Made by a program: the position numbers and the translations under genes. From Listeria cornellensis FSL F6-0969 (GTDB lineage: Bacteria; Bacillota; Bacilli; Lactobacillales; Listeriaceae), in contig NZ_AODE01000008.1 in NCBI RefSeq assembly GCF_000525855.1, positions 1-64,000 of the forward strand: a stretch of 64,000 bases of DNA, written 5' to 3'. Under the pieces are notes generated by a model that saw nothing but the letters and a program-made list of their open reading frames with translations, was not told the origin of the DNA and searched no databases. Numbering within the stretch: the stretch's first letter is position 1; each line of letters opens with the position of its first letter. Of the stretch, positions 47,937-57,597 are shown in pieces.

Positions 47937-48497
47937 TTATTTGGTTAAAAAATTCGCGAACTCGTTTGATACGGCTTGTAATGATGTTTTATAATGTGCG
48001 AAGTCTTTTTCAATGTTTTTAAATTGACCTGTCTCATCAAACATCTCGTCTGAAATATCGAGTGGTGGGTTGGTCGCCATGGCATGCATATGTAAACCTT
48101 CCGTGACGAGCTTCATACTAAGCGCCGCCTGGAAACCGCCATGTCCGCCGTAACACATGATACTTACAGGTTTCCCGCGCCATTCATCGTATAGGAAATC
48201 CAATGCATTTTTTAAGACGGCAGGATATCCCCAATTATACTGCGGGAAAACGAGAACGAAACCATCATAACCACTGATCAAGCTGCTCCAAGCCTTGGTG
48301 TAATCTTTTTGGTAGTTATGATGTGCTGGAATTTCTGGTTCATCTAAAAATGGGAGGTTCATTTCGGCGAGATCAATCAAGCTTAAATTTAACTTGTCAT
48401 GTTCCATTTCTTTCATCGCCCACTCTGCTATGGTATGGCAAACACGCGTTGGTCGGTTACTTCCAATAATTAAACCTATTTTTGGTTTTTCAGACAT
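47937..48497 (-). CDS. NAD(P)H-dependent FMN reductase
   Basis: A 186-residue flavodoxin-like protein. IGLIIGSNRPTRVCHTIAEW is the FMN phosphate loop, FPQYNWGYPAVLKNALDFLYDEW is the family signature, and CYGGHGGFQAA follows. Members are azoreductases, chromate/quinone reductases or FMN suppliers. It lies downstream of moaA with a 60-base gap, and the 42-residue gene follows it. A link to nitrate or molybdenum metabolism is possible but not shown. Confidence 0.88.
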   Translation of the reverse strand: MSEKPKIGLIIGSNRPTRVCHTIAEWAMKEMEHDKLNLSLIDLAEMNLPFLDEPEIPAHHNYQKDYTKAWSSLISGYDGFVLVFPQYNWGYPAVLKNALDFLYDEWRGKPVSIMCYGGHGGFQAALSMKLVTEGLHMHAMATNPPLDISDEMFDETGQFKNIEKDFAHYKTSLQAVSNEFANFLTK

Positions 48498-48556
48498 TGT
48501 TCATCACTCCTTATATGATATAGAAAAAGGCTGGGACAAACTCTGTTCATTCTAAA

Positions 48557-49558
48557 TTATCCTCCGATTTGACTCATACGTCGTGTCGTCGGTTTGTGAG
48601 ATTGCATTTCGTTTTGCAAAGCGATCGCCATCTCATGACTTTCTGGTTTATTATCGACAGACTGCTGCACAAGAGCCATCAATTTTTCTGGATCATCGAT
48701 GAAGGGGCGAATGTTCATTTCTTCATCCCAGTACAGACATGCTTTAATATAGCCATCTGCCGTCAGACGCAGCCTATTACAACTTGCGCAGAAATGAGAG
48801 CTAACTGGGTGAATCAGGCCAAACGTTCCTTTAGCGCCTTCTAAGCGGTAATTCTCAGATGGGCCGTTCCCGCGAATCGTGTCCACAGCTTCATACGTAA
48901 ACCCTTCTTTATCACAAGCATCAAAAACGGTTTGGAGCGACAAATATTGCTTCTTCCAGCTGTCTCCCGCGTGACCGATTGGCATATACTCGATAAAACG
49001 AATATTAATATCTTTATCTTTCGTAAACTTCAAGAAATCCAGAATCTCATCATCATTCTGGCCTTTTATCAACACAACATTGAGCTTAATCGGGAAAAAG
49101 CCAACTTCTTCGGCTTTCGCGATACCGTCCAATACTTTCTGCAATCTACCACCACGCGTGATGCTTTTAAACCGGTCTTCTTGTAGCGAATCTAGACTAA
49201 TATTAACACGCGTTAATCCAGCTGCTTTCAATGCTTCTGCTTTTTTGACGAGGTACATCGCATTTGTCGTCACCGCAATATCCTCGATTTCCGGAAGTGC
49301 GCTGATACCTGCGATAATGTCCACGATGTCTGTTCGCAAAAGTGGTTCCCCACCTGTAATCCGTACTTTTTTGATGCCATAGCCGACCATGATTTTCATA
49401 AAGTCAACAATTTCATCTTTGGAAAGTACTTGTTCATGTGGTAAAAAGGTCATTCCTTCGTCAGGCATGCAATAAACACAACGCAAATTGCAGCGATCGG
49501 TGACGGAAATGCGGATATAATCATGGACGCGTCCAAAGCGATCGGTTAATAATGGCAT
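48557..49558 (-). CDS. moaA: GTP 3',8-cyclase MoaA
   Basis: A 333-residue radical SAM enzyme. The N-terminal cluster is C23-x3-C27-x2-C30 ([10 protein letters not shown]). The second cluster is in [20 protein letters not shown]. It ends in ...SQIGG, the essential Gly-Gly tail. GGEPLLR is the SAM-binding motif. It converts GTP to 3',8-cyclo-GTP, the first step of molybdopterin synthesis. It is the last gene of the modA-moeA-mobB-moaE-moaD-moaC-moaA string. It is intact. Confidence 0.97.
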   Translation of the reverse strand: MPLLTDRFGRVHDYIRISVTDRCNLRCVYCMPDEGMTFLPHEQVLSKDEIVDFMKIMVGYGIKKVRITGGEPLLRTDIVDIIAGISALPEIEDIAVTTNAMYLVKKAEALKAAGLTRVNISLDSLQEDRFKSITRGGRLQKVLDGIAKAEEVGFFPIKLNVVLIKGQNDDEILDFLKFTKDKDINIRFIEYMPIGHAGDSWKKQYLSLQTVFDACDKEGFTYEAVDTIRGNGPSENYRLEGAKGTFGLIHPVSSHFCASCNRLRLTADGYIKACLYWDEEMNIRPFIDDPEKLMALVQQSVDNKPESHEMAIALQNEMQSHKPTTRRMSQIGG

Positions 49559-49576
49559 GATATCGAACTCCTATCC

Positions 49577-50056
49577 TTATTTATCGAAACGGAATTTTCC
49601 GCTTTTGCCACCTGTTTTTTCAACAAGATGGGTATTCTCAATGATGATTCTTTTGTCGATTGCTTTACACATGTCGTAAACGGTTAGGGCTGTGACGGTT
49701 ACGGCGGTTAGGGCTTCCATCTCCACGCCTGTTTTGCCAATGGTTACAACTTCTGCAATCACCGTTAAATGATCTTTCCCATCATCAGTGAACATAATAT
49801 TCACTTTCGTCGTCATAATCGGGTGGCACATTGGGATTAGTTCGCTTGTTTTTTTGGTAGCCATAATTCCTGCAACTTGCGCAACGGCTAATACATCCCC
49901 TTTATCGATGAGTCCGTCTTTAATACGCGTTAAGGTCGCCTCTTCCATATGTAGCGTTGTTTGGGCGATGGCACGTCTTTGCGTCTCACTTTTCTTTGTT
50001 ACATCTACCATATGGGCACGTTGTTCGTCATTGAAATGGGATAGTTCATCAGTCAT
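49577..50056 (-). CDS. moaC: Cyclic pyranopterin monophosphate synthase MoaC
   Basis: 159 residues with [34 protein letters not shown] and the C-terminal [23 protein letters not shown]. This is a complete MoaC, which turns the MoaA product into cPMP. AAGGAG precedes the ATG. It lies 18 bases upstream of moaA. Confidence 0.97.
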   Translation of the reverse strand: MTDELSHFNDEQRAHMVDVTKKSETQRRAIAQTTLHMEEATLTRIKDGLIDKGDVLAVAQVAGIMATKKTSELIPMCHPIMTTKVNIMFTDDGKDHLTVIAEVVTIGKTGVEMEALTAVTVTALTVYDMCKAIDKRIIIENTHLVEKTGGKSGKFRFDK

Positions 50057-50074
50057 TTTATCGGCTCCTTCATC

Positions 50075-50317
50075 TCATCCTCCGCTTACTGGAGGGATTA
50101 TCGCGATTTCTGAAACGTCTGTCAGCAGGCTATCGTCTGTTTGAAACTCCATGTTGACCGCGATCATGCATTTCGCCACGTCGGCCTCAATCGCTGGAAT
50201 TTCCTTGCTTACTAACTGTCTCACATCTGCGACAGTCTTGCAATCAGAAAGGTCGAGGTTCACTTCTTGGAATCCTGCTTTCTGCACGAGAAAAGCGAAT
50301 AGTTTAATAGGCGTCAT
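50075..50317 (-). CDS. moaD: Molybdopterin synthase small subunit MoaD
   Basis: About 80 residues with the ubiquitin-like fold (MTPIKLFAFL... IAIIPPVSGG) and the required C-terminal Gly-Gly that becomes a thiocarboxylate. The start at 50317 has GGAGG at seven bases; the frame is open further upstream inside moaE. It overlaps moaE by 14 bases. It works with MoaE, and MoeB activates it. Confidence 0.93.
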   Translation of the reverse strand: MTPIKLFAFLVQKAGFQEVNLDLSDCKTVADVRQLVSKEIPAIEADVAKCMIAVNMEFQTDDSLLTDVSEIAIIPPVSGG

Positions 50318-50726
50318 CTCGCTCACCTCCCCAACGAACACGATCCGTATCCACTTCTTCTTTCCAAATTGGCACCCTTTTTTTTAGTTCCTCAATAATA
50401 AAACGGGAACCTTCATAAGATGCGGCACGATGAGGCGTTGCGACCCCAATAAATACGGCGATATCGGTCAACGCTAACTCCCCTAAACGGTGAATTACGA
50501 TCACGTCTGCGTCATATTTAGCCTCTACTTCATGCGCGAGTTTTGACAGTTCCTTGATTGCCATTTCTTTGTATGCCGTGTAGCGAATCGTTTGCGTTTG
50601 AATGTCGCCGGTCCATTCGCGAATCGTGCCGACAAACATGTTCACAGCACCAAATTTGGCATTTACTAACTTCTGGTATGTGGCGCCAACGTCAATCGGC
50701 TCCTGTTGTAATCTAACATCTATCAT
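50304..50726 (-). CDS. moaE: Molybdopterin synthase catalytic subunit MoaE
   Basis: About 140 residues. GAVNMFVGTIREWTGD, YTAYKEMAIKEL, VIHRLGELALTDIAVFIGVA and the catalytic-lysine region FIIEELKKRVPIWKKE-like (here IWKEEVDTDR) mark MoaE. It adds two sulfurs to cPMP with MoaD. ATG 50726 overlaps the mobB stop by four bases; a longer start would need to lie inside mobB. Confidence 0.93.
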   Translation of the reverse strand: MIDVRLQQEPIDVGATYQKLVNAKFGAVNMFVGTIREWTGDIQTQTIRYTAYKEMAIKELSKLAHEVEAKYDADVIVIHRLGELALTDIAVFIGVATPHRAASYEGSRFIIEELKKRVPIWKEEVDTDRVRWGGERDDAY

Positions 50727-51208
50727 TGTAAAAATTCCTCGATTATCGTTTGACATAGTGCTTCTTGAGCAGTTTGCGTACTTACTTTCAAAATGCTGGC
50801 TGGAAGATCATCGCGCAACGTCGCCATCTTGTAAATTGCTGGTAACGTTTCTAGTGTGGCAACATCTTCCGAATCGCGCACCATCACGATTTTTGGAAAC
50901 GGCGCTTCCTTGTAGCCTTCGATTAAAATCACATCGGTTGGCGGCAAACTTGCAATCATGTCTTTTAGTGTGATTCCTTGGTCGACCATGATGGCGTGCT
51001 GGGAGGAGGAAGATAAGGCGACGATATCTGCGCCGCTTTCGCGAAACGAGTAAGAATCTGTGTCCGGATGGTCGATTGCGAAGGCGTGGGCGTCGTGTTT
51101 GATGACGGCTACTGTGTAATCTTGTGCTTTTAATTGCTGCACGAAGCAGTTCGTAAGTGTTGTTTTTCCGCTTTTTTTGAATCCGGTTATTTGGAAGATA
51201 AGCGCCAT
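50723..51208 (-). CDS. mobB: Molybdopterin-guanine dinucleotide biosynthesis adaptor MobB
   Basis: 161 residues starting MALIFQITGFKKSGKTTLTN, a P-loop with the MobB-typical FKKSGKTT, then AVIKHDAHAF, DSYSFRESGADIVALSS and VILIEGYKEAPFPKIVM. MobB is a GTPase that assists MobA. The gene overlaps the 3' end of moeA by 22 bases. Confidence 0.95.
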   Translation of the reverse strand: MALIFQITGFKKSGKTTLTNCFVQQLKAQDYTVAVIKHDAHAFAIDHPDTDSYSFRESGADIVALSSSSQHAIMVDQGITLKDMIASLPPTDVILIEGYKEAPFPKIVMVRDSEDVATLETLPAIYKMATLRDDLPASILKVSTQTAQEALCQTIIEEFLQ

Positions 51209-52407
51209 ATCTCGATCTCCTCTCCTTTATTTTTGCCCGTTTTGCCGCTCGGTATTTTGATGAGGCATTCGGTTAGGTGTAAATTGCCCAGCGCGCTCGA
51301 CATGTCGCTGCCGACGGGAACTGCGGTTAGTTCGCCTGCCTCGTATAATAATTGTCCGCGTAAAAAGCGATCGTAAGCGTTGTTTTTCGGATAGTCCACG
51401 CCCATTTTTGCCGGTTGAAAAGTGAACTGGGTTTCGATGTCGCCGCTCATTTTGGCAAGCACTGGCGCGATGAGTAAGTGGAACGCGGTGAAGCAAGCAC
51501 CTGGATTGCCGGATAAAGCCGCGACCAGTGTATTTTCATAGCGCATCGCCGTTGTGACGCTGCCTGGCCGCATTTGGATTTTATTGTAGAGCAGTTCGGC
51601 ATCTTCTTTTGCGATGATTGCCATGAAATCGAAGTCCCCGACGGAAACACCGCCTGTCGTGAGGATCAGGTCGGCTTGTTTGGCAAGGTCGGTGAGCCGG
51701 TTTTTCGTCAACGCTAGGTCGTCTTCAATTTGCTCCACCGCAATGACTTCCGCGCCTGCATCTTTCGCAAGCGCCACCAACATCAGATGGTTACTATTGA
51801 AAATTTTTCCGTCTGGAAGGGGCTCGCCGGGTTGGACAAGTTCGGAACCGGTGGATAAAATCGCGACACGTGGTCGGCGAAACACGGTCACGTTCGGTAT
51901 GCCGAATGCTGCGAGTAGGCTAATCGAGCCGGGATTCAAATGGTGATGGGCTTGGAGTAACGTTGCGCCCGCCTCGAATTCTTCGCCACGCTCGGTGATG
52001 TTGGTATTTTTATGCGTATTTACGAGTGTGATTGTGGCCGGATCTCCTGTTTCGCGGGACTGTTCCAACATGATAATTTTGCCGGCATTCTCAGGGACTT
52101 TCGCGCCGGTCATGATGCGCACCGTCTCATTTTCCTGCAAATCGTGATTATACGCGGAACCGCATGGCACGTCCGCCACAACCTGAAAAATTCGCGGATA
52201 ATTCGCGTCATCCTCGGCTCGAATCGCAAAACCGTCATAGCCTGAACGCCTGAAATACGGCATCGCCATCGTTGCTTTTACTTCCTGCGCCAAGATTCGA
52301 CCATTCGCGTCTGCGATTTCGATCTCTTCTGCGCCAAGCATGACCGCGTTCTCCATCAACTTTTTCTGCGCTTCCTCCACTCGAATCGCTACTCGTTTAT
52401 CCAACAT
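51187..52407 (-). CDS. moeA: Molybdopterin molybdenumtransferase MoeA
   Basis: About 406 residues. MPYFRRSGYDGFAIRAED, VRIMTGAKVPENA, VAILSTGSELVQPGEPLPDG, ILTTGGVSVGDFDF and ALSGNPGACFTAFHLL are all MoeA motifs. It inserts molybdate into adenylated molybdopterin. The start at 52407 (MLDKRVAIRVEEA) has AAGGAAGTG upstream. It follows modA by ~90 bases. Confidence 0.96.
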   Translation of the reverse strand: MLDKRVAIRVEEAQKKLMENAVMLGAEEIEIADANGRILAQEVKATMAMPYFRRSGYDGFAIRAEDDANYPRIFQVVADVPCGSAYNHDLQENETVRIMTGAKVPENAGKIIMLEQSRETGDPATITLVNTHKNTNITERGEEFEAGATLLQAHHHLNPGSISLLAAFGIPNVTVFRRPRVAILSTGSELVQPGEPLPDGKIFNSNHLMLVALAKDAGAEVIAVEQIEDDLALTKNRLTDLAKQADLILTTGGVSVGDFDFMAIIAKEDAELLYNKIQMRPGSVTTAMRYENTLVAALSGNPGACFTAFHLLIAPVLAKMSGDIETQFTFQPAKMGVDYPKNNAYDRFLRGQLLYEAGELTAVPVGSDMSSALGNLHLTECLIKIPSGKTGKNKGEEIEIWRLSSK

Positions 52408-52495
52408 TCCCGACACTTCCTTTTTCCACAAATTTCAGCTAGTTCCACTATACATCAATCCCTATGAAAATAACAGTGTAAGCGTTCACTTTCTG

Positions 52496-53250
52496 TTAGT
52501 TCGCCCCACCAAATCCATACTTCTTCAAAATCTTCTGCACTTGTGTTCCTTCCATGTAATCCATGAATTGGGATATCTCATCCGTTGCATCCGAATCCTT
52601 GATTGCCGCTGCATAATACCCAATTGGGCTATACAAATCATTGCTAATATTATACGCCGTCTGCACTTTTTTTCGAAATCATTGCGTCCGTTTGATAAAC
52701 AAAACCGATATCTGCATTTCCAGACTCCACATACGCCAATACTTGACGCACATCACTTGCCTTCACCAAACGCGCTTTCACACTGTCGATCAACTGCTCT
52801 TTCGTCAAAAACTCCTCTGCATATTTCCCCGCAGGCACCGAAGCGGAGTCACCAATCGCAATCACACGAGCCTTTGCTAATTCCGTCTTAATATCTCCAC
52901 TCGGAACGCTCTTACTCGGTATCACAGCCACCAACGTATTCGAAGCAATTTCCTGGTTACCATCAATCAACTTCTTATCCATCAATTTATCCGTATCCGC
53001 CGCGCTCGCTAAAATAACACCATCAATCGGTGCCCCATTTTCCACACGCTCGCGGATTTGCCCTGAACCAGCGAAGTCGAATTCTAATGTCACATTGTCG
53101 TGCTCCTTCTCATACAAAGGTTTCACATCATCCATCACATCTTTCAAACTCGCCGCCACAGAAATATGTATCGTTTGGTTTTTTTTGCGTACCACACCCT
53201 ACCATAACAAATAGTACCCCAACAAAAATCAGCCCACTTTTTATCCACAT
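52496..53250 (-). pseudogene. modA: Molybdate-binding lipoprotein ModA, two apparent frameshifts
   Basis: Read through two indels this is a ~250-residue ModA. The lipoprotein start is MWIKSGLIFVGVLFVMVGC; then IHISVAASLKDVMDDVKPLY, FDFAGSGQIRERVENGAPID, VRQVLAYVESGNADIGFVYQ and a C-terminus ending QKILKKYGFGGAN. The breaks are at T8 (53179-53186) and T7 (52667-52673), each one base too long. It binds molybdate for ModBC, whose genes are 8 kb away on the other strand beyond the nar block. A GTG at 53256 is an alternative start. Confidence 0.88.
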
Positions 53251-53303
53251 TTTCACCTTGTCTTCCCCCTATTTCGGTCTATCCCCATTGTACGGAATTT
53301 CTT

Positions 53304-53334
53304 AAAAAAAAGACAGCGAAATAGTTCCACTGCC
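53304..53334 (-). terminator. Terminator of narK
   Basis: On the minus strand GGCAGTG pairs with CGCTGTC (two wobbles), followed by eight T. Confidence 0.65.
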
Positions 53335-53346
53335 TTCCTTTTCGAA

Positions 53347-54523
53347 TCAGCTTGTTGCGGCTGGCTTGCGTAAATAAACAGCCCAAACCGTCACAAGACA
53401 TATGAGTGCAAACACGCCTAGCAAAATAAATCCGAGCGTATAAGAACCTGTATTTTGTTTAATAATACCTAACAGGAGCGGTGGGAAAAATCCACCAAGT
53501 CCCCCGGCAGCACCAACGAATCCTGTCACTGCACCTGTATTTCCTTTAGAGACCATCGGCACCATTTTAAAAATAATCCCGTTTCCAAGACCTACAATTA
53601 GCGCTGTGATAAAAATTAGTGTCGTGAATATACCGTACTGCGTGAGTGAAAAAGCAATCAAGAACGCAGCCACAGCAATCATCGCAAAACCAGTGGTCAA
53701 CAATTTCGTTGGATTTAATTTATCCGCTAAAATCCCACCGACAGGACGCATAAAGGTCGCAGTCGCTGCAAATCCAGCAGAGAATAACCCAGCATTAACC
53801 GCCCCAATCGAGAATTGGTCACCCATAAATGCTGGTAAATAGTTACTCAGCGCTACAAAAGCCCCAAAAGTCAGGAAGTAGAACAAAGATAGATACCACG
53901 TGTTCTTATCCTTCACAACCGACAGCGACTGCTTCAACGTTTTCTTCTCCGTCGAAAGGTTCATTTCTTTCGCAAAAATAGCAAAAATAGCAACAATAAC
54001 CACAATCGCAATCATCAAGGAATAATAAATCCAATCGAATCCCCAGTTCGCATTAATACGCGGGATAATCAGACCAGAAAGCGCATTACCAATGTTCCCC
54101 ATCCCAGCAATACCAAGAATTAAACCTTGTTTTTCAGCTGGAAAAAAGGTAGAAACGTAAGAAATTGCGATGGCAAAAGTTGTCCCCGCCATACCGATGA
54201 AAAATGCGCAGAGCATTAAGTATAAATAAGTACTAGCAAACGGAATCAGCGCCAGTGGAATCAACGTGAATAGCATCGTAATAATATATATTTTCTTTCC
54301 ACCATACCGATCACTTAAGATCCCCATTGGAATTCTCATAATAGACCCTAGAAGTACCGGTGTCGCAATAAGTAAACTTTTTTGTGAAGCAGACAGGCCA
54401 AATTCCGCGGCAATTTGATTAGAAACGGGCGATAAGGAAGCCCAGACCATAAATGAAATCGCCATCGCAACCGTAGCAATGGTAAGCGCGATATACGCGT
54501 CTTTTTTTTGATGTGTGTTGCAT
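53347..54523 (-). CDS. narK: NarK-type nitrate/nitrite transporter (MFS; start region frameshifted)
   Basis: About 390 residues with twelve helices. MPMGILSDRYGGKKIYII between helices 2 and 3 is the MFS motif; AGMGNIGNALSGL and VGAAGGLGGFFPPLLLG are the glycine-rich nitrate signatures of NarK. It imports nitrate and/or exports nitrite. The true start is ATG 54523 (MQHTSKKDAYIAL) with GGGGAG upstream, but a T8 run (54502-54509) is one base too long. Without correction, translation would need a start inside the repeat upstream. The repeat-B hairpin separates it from narI. Confidence 0.9.
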
Positions 54524-54566
54524 GTTAATTTCTCCCCTCGTATGGAGTTTGGTGCATAACCGCTGT

Positions 54567-54687
54567 AAATCGGCGGCAAGCGTTCGCATTCCATCCGTTT
54601 AGCGAACTTCCGGTTCTCACATACACCAGTATGCTCCGCTTCCGGCTTCCACCAAACGGATGGAATACAAACGCTTTCGCTCGATTT
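54567..54687. repeat. Dispersed hairpin repeat family B, copy 2
   Basis: This fills half of the gap between narI and narK. Read on the minus strand it matches the copy behind pdhD: AAATCGAGCGAAAGCGTTTG at one end, GTGAGAACCGGAAGTTCGCT inside, GCGAACGCTTGCCGCCGATT at the other. The internal stem is ATTCCATCCGTTT with AAACGGATGGAAT, perfect over 13 bases but different in sequence from copy 1. The whole 121 bases can fold into one long hairpin. Confidence 0.8.
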
Positions 54688-54775
54688 GTGTTAAGCCAAA
54701 TTTTCGTCCTACCCTTTAAATATGGTAAAGCAGTTATTTCTCAGCTTTTAGTTATGTCCCAATCTCATAAAATTC

Positions 54776-55444
54776 CTAGCGACGATAAATAATATAACTC
54801 CTCTTCAAATACGACAATGGCACGCTCCATGCATGCACCAATCGCGTATACGGAAATAGTGCGAAAATCAAGAACGCACTAATAATATGCAGTTGGAAAA
54901 ATACCGGCACATTCGCCATCAGACTCGCATCCGGCTGGAAAATAAACAACTGCCTAAACCAAACCGCAATCGATTCCCGGTAATCAAATCCAGGATTCGC
55001 TGGGTTCGCAAACAATGTACTCGCCATCCCAAGGAACAGCGTCAACAACAATGTCACATTCACGATTATGTCCATAATCGAACTCGTCATCCGCACGCGA
55101 TCATTCGACAACCGCCGGAACGTCAATAAAAACATCCCTGCAAACGCCATAATCCCGAATACACTACCGATTCCAACAGCTACAATATGATACATATGCT
55201 CACTAATGCCAATCGATGTCGTCCAACTTTTCGGAATCACCAAGCCAATAAAATGCCCACCGACAACGAAAATAATCCCGATATGAAATAAAATACTACC
55301 AACCATCAATTGCTTTTTCTCAATCATTTCCGAAGATTTCGAGGTCACCGTAAAATGATCATACCGATAACGGAAAATATGTCCAAACACGAAACTCGCC
55401 AAAACAAGGTAGGGCAAAACAACCCATAAAAAATTATTCCACAT
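54776..55444 (-). CDS. narI: Respiratory nitrate reductase gamma subunit NarI
   Basis: A 222-residue cytochrome b membrane subunit with five helices. Heme-ligand histidines lie in FHIGIIFVVGGHFIGL and in QLHIISAFLIFALFPYTRLVHAWSVP. It takes electrons from menaquinol and passes them to NarH. It overlaps narJ by 11 bases and ends the narGHJI string. It is intact. Confidence 0.96.
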   Translation of the reverse strand: MWNNFLWVVLPYLVLASFVFGHIFRYRYDHFTVTSKSSEMIEKKQLMVGSILFHIGIIFVVGGHFIGLVIPKSWTTSIGISEHMYHIVAVGIGSVFGIMAFAGMFLLTFRRLSNDRVRMTSSIMDIIVNVTLLLTLFLGMASTLFANPANPGFDYRESIAVWFRQLFIFQPDASLMANVPVFFQLHIISAFLIFALFPYTRLVHAWSVPLSYLKRSYIIYRR

Positions 55445-56009
55445 GCTGCTTCTCCTCTCCCTGTTTCACGCAAACGCGCAATTCATTCCGCATCGCCTCA
55501 ATCACAAACCGATACGGATTCCCCACCTCTTCAAGCGCCTGAAGCAAATGATACGAACCATCTTCAATGACACCAATCAAAAGCTCTATACTATCACCAG
55601 AACGCTCATCCAGATACCAATCACCCGCATCGATAAATTCAAGCATCAGTGGCAAATAATCCGTCAACTCCGCATCGTCTGGCAACAAACCAAACATCTC
55701 ATACAACACTTTCAACTTCGCCAACATTTGCCCACGTTCCCGCGCATCTTCAAACTTATAAAACGTCATATACAGCGTCGTCTTTTTATTAAAATCAAAC
55801 GTGTCCACATACGTTTCCGTAATCTCACCAAAAGTCAGCGCAGAAATTTCCTCCCAAAACGCCGTTATTAATTCCAGCGTTTTAGGATTCCGAAACGTCT
55901 CTAACAGCAGGAACCGATCATTGATAAAACGTTTTTCAGGATAAGATAGAACCGCCGAAATAGCGCCAAAAACAGCACGTTTTTCGTCTAGCAAGGCATA
56001 ATTAATCAC
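55434..56009 (-). CDS. narJ: Nitrate reductase assembly chaperone NarJ
   Basis: A ~191-residue TorD/DmsD-family chaperone. AVFGAISAVLSYPEKRF, YVDTFDFNKKTTLYMTFYKF, RGQMLAKLKVLYEMFG and DYLPLMLEFI are NarJ motifs. It binds NarG and lets the molybdenum cofactor be inserted. The start is placed at GTG 56009, which overlaps the narH stop and follows GGGGGG; the frame is open further into narH. Confidence 0.93.
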   Translation of the reverse strand: MINYALLDEKRAVFGAISAVLSYPEKRFINDRFLLLETFRNPKTLELITAFWEEISALTFGEITETYVDTFDFNKKTTLYMTFYKFEDARERGQMLAKLKVLYEMFGLLPDDAELTDYLPLMLEFIDAGDWYLDERSGDSIELLIGVIEDGSYHLLQALEEVGNPYRFVIEAMRNELRVCVKQGEEKQHVE

Positions 56010-57597
56010 GCCAAATCCCCCCATAAAAACTTTCTTCATACATGTCCTGCGTTGACTTCGAAGGCTGCTGCGTACTATTTCCCATTGGCATTGGTGTATT
56101 CGTGACATCCGGCTTATTAATCTGATCCGCTAAACTACAACCACCACAAACATCTTCCGAAAAACCAGACGAGCCTTGCGCTTTATACGTATCGATGTAA
56201 TCCTCTTTATGACTCGCCGGAATCACAAAACGATCCTCATATTTCGCAATCGCAAGCAGTCGATACATCTTTTTCACTTCCTGCTCCGTCATACCGATTT
56301 TTTTCAATTTCTCCGTATCAAAATCTTTACCAGAGCTCACTGCACGCATATACATCCGCATCATCGCCATTTTTTGTAGCGACGTCTTAATTACTTCCGT
56401 ATCTCCCGCCGTAAGCAAACTCGCCAAATAATCGACAGGAATCCGCATCTCATCAATCGCTGGGAAAATCATATCCGGATTGTTAATCGAATCTTTCCCT
56501 TCAAAATAGTTCATGATTGGCGAAAGTGGTGGCACATACCAAACCATTGGCATTGTACGGTATTCTGGATGAAGCGGGAACGCAATCTTGTATTCCTTCG
56601 CCATTTTGTAAACAGGAGAATTCTGCGCCGCTTTAATCCAATCTTCTTTAATACCATCCTTGCGCGCCTGCTCAATTACCGCTGGATCATTTGGATCAAG
56701 GAACAAGTCTAGTTGTTTTTGATACAACTCCTTCTCGTCCTCCACAGAAGCCGCTTCTTTCACACCATCCGCGTCATAAAGCATCACGCCAAGATAGCGA
56801 ATCCGACCTGTACACGTCTCCGAACAAACCGTTGGCAAGCCAGCCTCGATACGTGGGAAACAGAACGTACATTTCTCCGCCTTATTCGTTTTCCAGTTGA
56901 AGTATACCTTCTTATACGGGCAACCAGTCATGCAATAACGCCATCCACGACACGCTTCTTGGTCAACAAGAACAATCCCGTCCTCATCGCGTTTATACAT
57001 CGCACCACTCGGGCACGACGCCACACAAGAAGGATTCAAACAATGCTCACACAAACGTGGCAAATACATCATAAACGCTGTCTCAAAATTGGTTTTTATC
57101 TCCGTTTCGATGTTTTTCATGTTCGGATCAAGCGGCATCGTTGTTGGTGCACCCGCCAAATCATCCTCCCAGTTTGGACCCCATTCGATTTCCATGTTCT
57201 TACCTGTAATCACAGATTTCGGACGCGCCACCGGTTGATTTTTCTTCTCTTTCGGCGTGAAAAGCGTATCGTAATTGTACGTCCACGGTTCATAATAATC
57301 CTTTAATTCCGGCATATCTGGATTGTAGAAAATTTTCCCAAGCATGACTTTGTTCCACTTCGAACCAGCCGCTAGTTCCAATTTTCCTTTTTTCAGTTTC
57401 CAGCCGCCTTTGTAGCGTTCTTGGTCTTCCCATTGTTTCGGATAACCAATACCTGGCTTCGTTTCTACGTTATTAAACCAGATATACTCAGCACCAGGCC
57501 GGTTTGTCCACGTATTTTTACATGTCACACTACACGTATGGCAGCCGATGCATTTATCTAGATTCATTACCATTCCTACTTGCGCTTTAATCTTCAA
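56002..57597 (-). CDS. narH: Respiratory nitrate reductase beta subunit NarH
   Basis: A 531-residue iron-sulfur protein. The cysteine clusters are CIGCHTCSVTCKNTW, CEHCLNPSCVASCPSG, CRGWRYCMTGCPYKK (the Trp that marks the 3Fe-4S site) and CTFCFPRIE with CSETC. It carries electrons from NarI heme to NarG. It overlaps narG by 11 bases and narJ by eight. It is intact. Confidence 0.97.
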   Translation of the reverse strand: MKIKAQVGMVMNLDKCIGCHTCSVTCKNTWTNRPGAEYIWFNNVETKPGIGYPKQWEDQERYKGGWKLKKGKLELAAGSKWNKVMLGKIFYNPDMPELKDYYEPWTYNYDTLFTPKEKKNQPVARPKSVITGKNMEIEWGPNWEDDLAGAPTTMPLDPNMKNIETEIKTNFETAFMMYLPRLCEHCLNPSCVASCPSGAMYKRDEDGIVLVDQEACRGWRYCMTGCPYKKVYFNWKTNKAEKCTFCFPRIEAGLPTVCSETCTGRIRYLGVMLYDADGVKEAASVEDEKELYQKQLDLFLDPNDPAVIEQARKDGIKEDWIKAAQNSPVYKMAKEYKIAFPLHPEYRTMPMVWYVPPLSPIMNYFEGKDSINNPDMIFPAIDEMRIPVDYLASLLTAGDTEVIKTSLQKMAMMRMYMRAVSSGKDFDTEKLKKIGMTEQEVKKMYRLLAIAKYEDRFVIPASHKEDYIDTYKAQGSSGFSEDVCGGCSLADQINKPDVTNTPMPMGNSTQQPSKSTQDMYEESFYGGIWRD